Shown: piece after piece, positions 60,293 to 64,000 of the stretch
Position numbering within the stretch: the stretch's first letter is position 1
How the letters are laid out: each line of letters begins with the position of its first letter
Assembly (NCBI GenBank): GCA_022508985.1
Contig: JAFLUA010000004.1
Location: 100,757 to 164,756, forward strand
DNA: 64,000 nucleotides
Origin: Muribaculaceae bacterium
Lineage (GTDB): Bacteria > Bacteroidota > Bacteroidia > Bacteroidales > Muribaculaceae
Direction: 5' to 3'
Translations under genes and position numbers: made by a program
The notes under the pieces: generated by a model
The model's database searches: none
The model's input: only the letters and a program-made list of their open reading frames with translations
Told to the model about the DNA's origin: nothing

Positions 60293-61636
60293 ATGAAGAT
60301 TAAAAGTATTATAAGTGTCGTATTGTTGTCGTCTTTATGCACTTTATCAGTTTCTGCTCAAACGATTCTTGATATTGATGGCGAAGAGGCTACGTCGGTT
60401 GGTATATATATCAAAGATTTGGCTACCGGAGAAGTACTCGTCGACCATAATTCGCAGTTAGCCCTCACACCGGCATCGGTTATGAAAGCTATTACGACGG
60501 CTTCGGCTCTTTCGATAAATGGTGAAGACGGTCGATTTGTTACTCCGGTAACTCTACGCGGAACAAAAGGACAAGCCGGGGTTTGGAATGGCGATATCAT
60601 AGTTCACGCATCGGCTGACCCGACTCTTGAAAGTGAAAATTTCAAGTCTAACTTAGGTTTTTGCGATTCTATTATAGCTGCGCTTAAAAAGAAAAATATC
60701 AATAAGATAAGTGGCACTGTTATAGTGCAGAAGTCATTGAAAGATGAAGGTCCTATCACTCAATGGGAAATTGAAGATATAGCGTGGCCTTACGGCGCCG
60801 GCCTTTTCGGTTTTAACTACCGCGATAACTACGTTACAATCTATCCCAATCGCGGTGAAACGAAACTCGAAGTGCCCGATTTTGAGATTTGTGTAGAAAA
60901 GGTTGATGCAGGTAACGACTTGGTGCGTGGCGTATACAGCAATCGTTTGATGGTGTTTACTCGCGACCCGCAAGATAAGAAATGGGCTATTAATACGTCG
61001 ATGCCCGACCCGGCAGCTGTCTTTGTTGCCGAACTTAAATCGCGCTTGAAAGAAAGTGGTATTTCGGTTGGTGATAATCAGTCGTCGGAACGAGGTGAGG
61101 AAACAACACTATATCGTCATACCTCTCCGAGATATTCCGAAATTATGCGCAGCTTGATGGTTCGCTCCGATAATATGTTTGCCGAAGGTGTGTTGCGATC
61201 TATCGCCCCCAACGAATCGCGCAAAAATGCTATTAAACGCGAAAAAGAATTGTGGGCCACACGTGGTATCAATACTCGCTACACCATAATAAATGACGGA
61301 AGTGGTCTCACAAGGGCTAATCGCTTATCGGCGCACTTTATCGGCGATGTGCTTGAATGGATGGCTAATTCCGATCTTGCTAAAACGTATACTTCATTCT
61401 TCCCGCGAGCAGGCAAAGATGGAACTATGCGAGGCTTTCTTGCAAAGTCTCCTTTGACAGGCGCTTTGGCTTTGAAGACGGGTAGCGTGAGTGCCGTGCA
61501 AGCTTATGCCGGTTATAAAATCGACGCAGAAGGAATGCCGACTCATGTTGTTGTCGTCTTAGTGAATGGTTTTTTCTGTCCTCGTAGAGAGGTGCGTGAG
61601 GCAACGGAAAAATTGCTTCTTGATATCTTTAATTGA
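60293..61636 (+). CDS. dacB: D-alanyl-D-alanine carboxypeptidase/endopeptidase (PBP4 type)
   Basis: 447 residues. Signal peptide about residues 1-22 (SSLCTLSVSAQ). Penicillin-binding motifs are complete: SxxK in TPASVMKAITTA, SxN in VRSDNMFAEG and KTG in LALKTGSVSAVQ. Class C low-molecular-mass PBP that trims or cleaves peptidoglycan cross-links in the periplasm. It starts 4 bp after the DUF1015 gene and shares TGATG with the next gene. Confidence 0.92.
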   Translation: MKIKSIISVVLLSSLCTLSVSAQTILDIDGEEATSVGIYIKDLATGEVLVDHNSQLALTPASVMKAITTASALSINGEDGRFVTPVTLRGTKGQAGVWNGDIIVHASADPTLESENFKSNLGFCDSIIAALKKKNINKISGTVIVQKSLKDEGPITQWEIEDIAWPYGAGLFGFNYRDNYVTIYPNRGETKLEVPDFEICVEKVDAGNDLVRGVYSNRLMVFTRDPQDKKWAINTSMPDPAAVFVAELKSRLKESGISVGDNQSSERGEETTLYRHTSPRYSEIMRSLMVRSDNMFAEGVLRSIAPNESRKNAIKREKELWATRGINTRYTIINDGSGLTRANRLSAHFIGDVLEWMANSDLAKTYTSFFPRAGKDGTMRGFLAKSPLTGALALKTGSVSAVQAYAGYKIDAEGMPTHVVVVLVNGFFCPRREVREATEKLLLDIFN

Positions 61637-62229
61637 TGTTTATGCCCGATATTAATCTATTGTTAAAACTCAACGTTGAGCTCGAAGGGCTTCTTAAGGT
61701 GCTTCTCGAGCGCCAAAGTGACCATGTCTCAGAGGCGCTGTCTGATAGATTTGCCGAGTATTCAACATTGTTTAACGAATTGTTGGAAACGAAAGCAGTC
61801 GCACTAAATAATGACGCCGCTTCTCAATGTTGCGATTGTGAGGAAGATATAAAAACTGAGGAGGTGGAGCAAAGTCAGCTGAATCAGGATGCGGAATTTG
61901 AAGAAGACCTGCCGAAATTGTCCGATATGCCGCATCAAGAGGAATCGCCTATAACAATTGTAGAGCCTTCTATTGTGGTGCCTAAACCACAAGCTGAATA
62001 TAAAGAAAACACTGTTCTAAAGGCATTTACACTTAATGATAAGTTCAGATTTATTAGAGAAGTGTTTAATGGAAATGAGCACGATTTCAACGATACTTTA
62101 GGCGTTATTTCTGAGATGGATAGCTATGCCGAGGCTGCTGAGTATGTTTATAATGAAATGATGCTCGACGCCGACAACGCGGTTGTGGCAGAGTTTATGG
62201 CTATACTAAATCGCAATATGCCGGCGTGA
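61636..62229 (+). CDS. Conserved acidic protein of unknown function
   Basis: 197 residues from the ATG in the TGATG junction with dacB; an in-frame ATG 6 bp later is also possible, and the ORF-track start is a TTG. No signal or membrane helix. A helical N-terminus (LNVELEGLLKVLLERQSDHV), a central acidic linker of about 60 residues with a CCDCEED cluster, and a C-terminal domain with FTLNDKFRFIREVFNGNEHD. The latter block looks like the conserved part. I do not recognise a function. Wedged between dacB and rsmI. Confidence 0.7.
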   Translation: MFMPDINLLLKLNVELEGLLKVLLERQSDHVSEALSDRFAEYSTLFNELLETKAVALNNDAASQCCDCEEDIKTEEVEQSQLNQDAEFEEDLPKLSDMPHQEESPITIVEPSIVVPKPQAEYKENTVLKAFTLNDKFRFIREVFNGNEHDFNDTLGVISEMDSYAEAAEYVYNEMMLDADNAVVAEFMAILNRNMPA

Positions 62230-62236
62230 AAATTGT

Positions 62237-62980
62237 ATGTCGGGAAAACTCGTTATAGTACCAACGCCGGTAGGTAACCTTGCCGACATGACTCCGAGGG
62301 CCGTGGAGGTGCTTCGGCAGTCTGCTTTGATATTGGCAGAAGATACACGTACGTCGGGTGTCTTGATGAAGCATTTCGGCATTAATACGCCTATGGCAAG
62401 TCATCACAAATATAACGAACATCGCTCTCTTGAGCCTATTCTCGACCGAATAGAAAGTGGTGAAACAATTGCGCTGGTGTCTGATGCCGGAACCCCGGGT
62501 ATCTCCGATCCCGGTTTTATGCTTTCTCGAGAATGTCGCAGAAGAGGACTCGTTGTTGAAACATTGCCTGGCCCTACAGCTTTCGTTCCGGCTTTGCTGA
62601 ATTCCGGTCTGCCTTGTGATAGATTTTTCTTCGAGGGATTTCTCCCACAGAAGAAAGGTAGGGCTACCCGACTTGAAGTACTTGCTAAAATGCCGGTTAC
62701 CTTTGTGATTTACGAGTCACCGTTACGACTCGTTCGTACTCTTGACCAATTGGCTCTGTATTGTGGCGATAATCGGCAAGCCTCTGTATCCAGAGAAATA
62801 TCAAAGTTGCATGAATCGACTATCAGGGGCTCTTTGCGCGAATTAATCGACTATTACACCGCTAACCAGCCTCGTGGTGAAATTGTAATCATCGTTTCGG
62901 GTAAAGATAAACCCGATGCGGCCGAGCGTAAGCACCGCAATAAATACCGAAATGGTGATGCCCAAGAAAGTGAAGTATAA
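62237..62980 (+). CDS. rsmI: 16S rRNA (cytidine1402-2'-O)-methyltransferase
   Basis: 247 residues. Tetrapyrrole-methylase fold. LVIVPTPVGNLADMTPRAVE, LAEDTRTSGVLMKHFGI and LVSDAGTPGISDPG are RsmI signatures. It methylates C1402 in the decoding centre of 16S rRNA. Full length but for a shorter C-terminal HTH region than the E. coli enzyme. 7 bp downstream of the unknown acidic protein. Confidence 0.95.
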   Translation: MSGKLVIVPTPVGNLADMTPRAVEVLRQSALILAEDTRTSGVLMKHFGINTPMASHHKYNEHRSLEPILDRIESGETIALVSDAGTPGISDPGFMLSRECRRRGLVVETLPGPTAFVPALLNSGLPCDRFFFEGFLPQKKGRATRLEVLAKMPVTFVIYESPLRLVRTLDQLALYCGDNRQASVSREISKLHESTIRGSLRELIDYYTANQPRGEIVIIVSGKDKPDAAERKHRNKYRNGDAQESEV

Positions 62981-63007
62981 TTTTATGTGACATTTATAAT
63001 CACGATT

Positions 63008-63862
63008 ATGAAAAAAATATTGCTATTAGGAATCGTAGTTATAGCGTTTTCCGCTTGTACGAGCAAACAAAAATTAGAGGATGCCGAAAATCGCGCTGAA
63101 GCGACCCGTGGTGAACTGGTGGCTGCTTTAGCTGACAGAGATCAGTTGCTGGAACTGGTAGGCGAAATCTCATCTGGAATGGAGCAAATAAAACAGCTCG
63201 AAAACATTCTCTCAGTATCCGGTAACAATGAAACTCCGGGTCAAAAAGAAAAAATTCGTGCCGACATTGCTGCAATACAACGAACATTGCAGGAACGCCG
63301 ACAGAAACTTGAAGAGCTTGAGGCTAAATTATCCTCATCATCTAAAACAAATGCAGCTCTAAAACAGACTATTACTACTCTCAGAGCTCAAATCGATGAG
63401 CAAACACAAGAAATATCGTCGTTAAGGACCAGCCTTGGTGATGCTCGTTTGCAAATAGATTCTCTCGATGCAAAAGTAGATTCGCTTAGTAATGTCGTTA
63501 CTGAGTCGGAAGTGGCAAGAGAATTGGCCAATCAGCAAAACGAAGAATTGACAAACGAACTCAATATTTGTTATTATGCCATTGGTACTAAGAGTGAGCT
63601 AAAAGAAAATAAAATTATTGAGACCGGCTTTTTGCGTAAAACGAAACTGCTAAAAGGCGATTTTGACCATAATTTTTTCACGGCTGCTGACAAACGCCAG
63701 CTGTCGGCTTTAGATCTCAACTCCGATAAAGCGGATATTTTGACTAACCATCCGGCAGGCTCATATGTCATTTCGCAAGGAAATGGACATAAAACCCTGC
63801 AAATCACCAATCCAAATGTTTTTTGGAGCCTCTCTAATTACTTGGTGATAAAAATCGATTAA
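63008..63862 (+). CDS. Coiled-coil lipoprotein (Cbp1-like?)
   Basis: 284 residues from the ATG at 63008, which gives a lipoprotein signal MKKILLLGIVVIAFSAC (Cys 17); the track start at 62987 adds seven residues without a sensible signal. Residues about 25-200 form a long coiled coil (LEELEAKLSS; LRAQIDEQTQEISSLR). The last 80 residues form a small globular end with ETGFLRKTKLLKGDFDHNFF. This pattern resembles Bacteroides surface proteins annotated Cbp1-family collagen-binding; that name is a guess. Confidence 0.75.
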   Translation: MKKILLLGIVVIAFSACTSKQKLEDAENRAEATRGELVAALADRDQLLELVGEISSGMEQIKQLENILSVSGNNETPGQKEKIRADIAAIQRTLQERRQKLEELEAKLSSSSKTNAALKQTITTLRAQIDEQTQEISSLRTSLGDARLQIDSLDAKVDSLSNVVTESEVARELANQQNEELTNELNICYYAIGTKSELKENKIIETGFLRKTKLLKGDFDHNFFTAADKRQLSALDLNSDKADILTNHPAGSYVISQGNGHKTLQITNPNVFWSLSNYLVIKID

Positions 63863-63912
63863 TTGGGCTCTCACGGCGCATATGTTAATGGTAGTTAAAT
63901 TTGTGTTAAAAA

Positions 63913-63944
63913 TTTGGTGATAAAAAAATAGTGGTGTAACTTTG
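63913..63944 (+). promoter_or_regulatory. Strong promoter at the right edge of the window
   Basis: TTTG (63913-63916) and TAACTTTG (63937-63944) are spaced 20 bp, the best-formed promoter here. A GC-rich start region (CACTCGCTTTCGGGC) follows and no ORF begins before the window ends. The gene it serves lies outside; a stable-RNA operon is possible. Confidence 0.6.
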
Positions 63945-64000
63945 CACTCGCTTTCGGGCAAAAAATCGCGCCGGGGAGCACGAAAAAAGAGAACATTGAA

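Overview
The window reads as one contiguous chromosomal stretch of a gut-type Bacteroidales bacterium, most likely Muribaculaceae or a close relative. Seen in the sequence: many promoters of the Bacteroidetes form (-7 box TAnnTTTG, sometimes with TTTG about 19-20 bp upstream), few Shine-Dalgarno sites, start codons fixed by ATGA overlaps, Mfa/FimA-type fimbrial lipoproteins, and a lipoprotein TamA (TamL type) next to TamB. The family assignment is inference; no rRNA gene lies inside the window.

Layout. 1-7.8 kb: the tail of a DEAD-box RNA helicase, tamB-tamL (outer-membrane assembly), and a DUF1810 gene. 7.9-9.8 kb (minus): pyrF and prfA. 9.9-14 kb: two overlapping MATE transporters and a metal permease with a C-terminal HMA domain. 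14-19.4 kb: a complete rseC-rnfBCDGEA operon for ion-pumping ferredoxin:NAD+ oxidoreductase. 19.7-22.9 kb (minus): rplM-rpsI-rpsB-tsf and tRNA-Arg(UCU). 23-25.2 kb: a secreted S8 peptidase, bracketed by a 27-bp inverted repeat. 25.7-28.1 kb: a secreted glycosidase-like protein and a GT2 glycosyltransferase. 28.1-30.5 kb (minus): an ECF sigma factor, a membrane protein (putative anti-sigma), a Spy-like periplasmic protein and a formate/nitrite channel. 30.5-31.9 kb: an AbiE-type locus whose toxin gene is cut short by a REP-like repeat, with further palindromes on its other side.

32-44.9 kb is the main accessory region, a seven-gene plus-strand fimbrial locus: DUF3575, DUF3868/OmpA-like, Mfa1-type fimbrillin, Mfa2/FimB-type anchor, and three larger lipoproteins, probably minor or tip subunits. 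Its promoter holds C8 and T7 tracts, a possible phase-variation device. A terminator and tRNA-Leu(UAG) follow.

45-64 kb: ilvE and an HD phosphohydrolase; a minus-strand exopolysaccharide module (Wza-, Wzc- and polymerase-like); folB, rnr, gyrB and prmA (minus); then a Fur-family regulator, purA, a DUF1015 gene, dacB, an unknown acidic protein, rsmI and a coiled-coil lipoprotein (plus). The window ends just after a strong promoter whose gene lies outside.

No phage, insertion sequence, integrase or CRISPR array was seen. The points most worth a second look are the REP-like hairpin family and its truncation of the AbiE toxin, the inverted repeat around the S8 peptidase, the homopolymer-bearing fimbrial promoter, the sigma/TM/Spy/FNT cluster and the mosaic putative tip adhesin.
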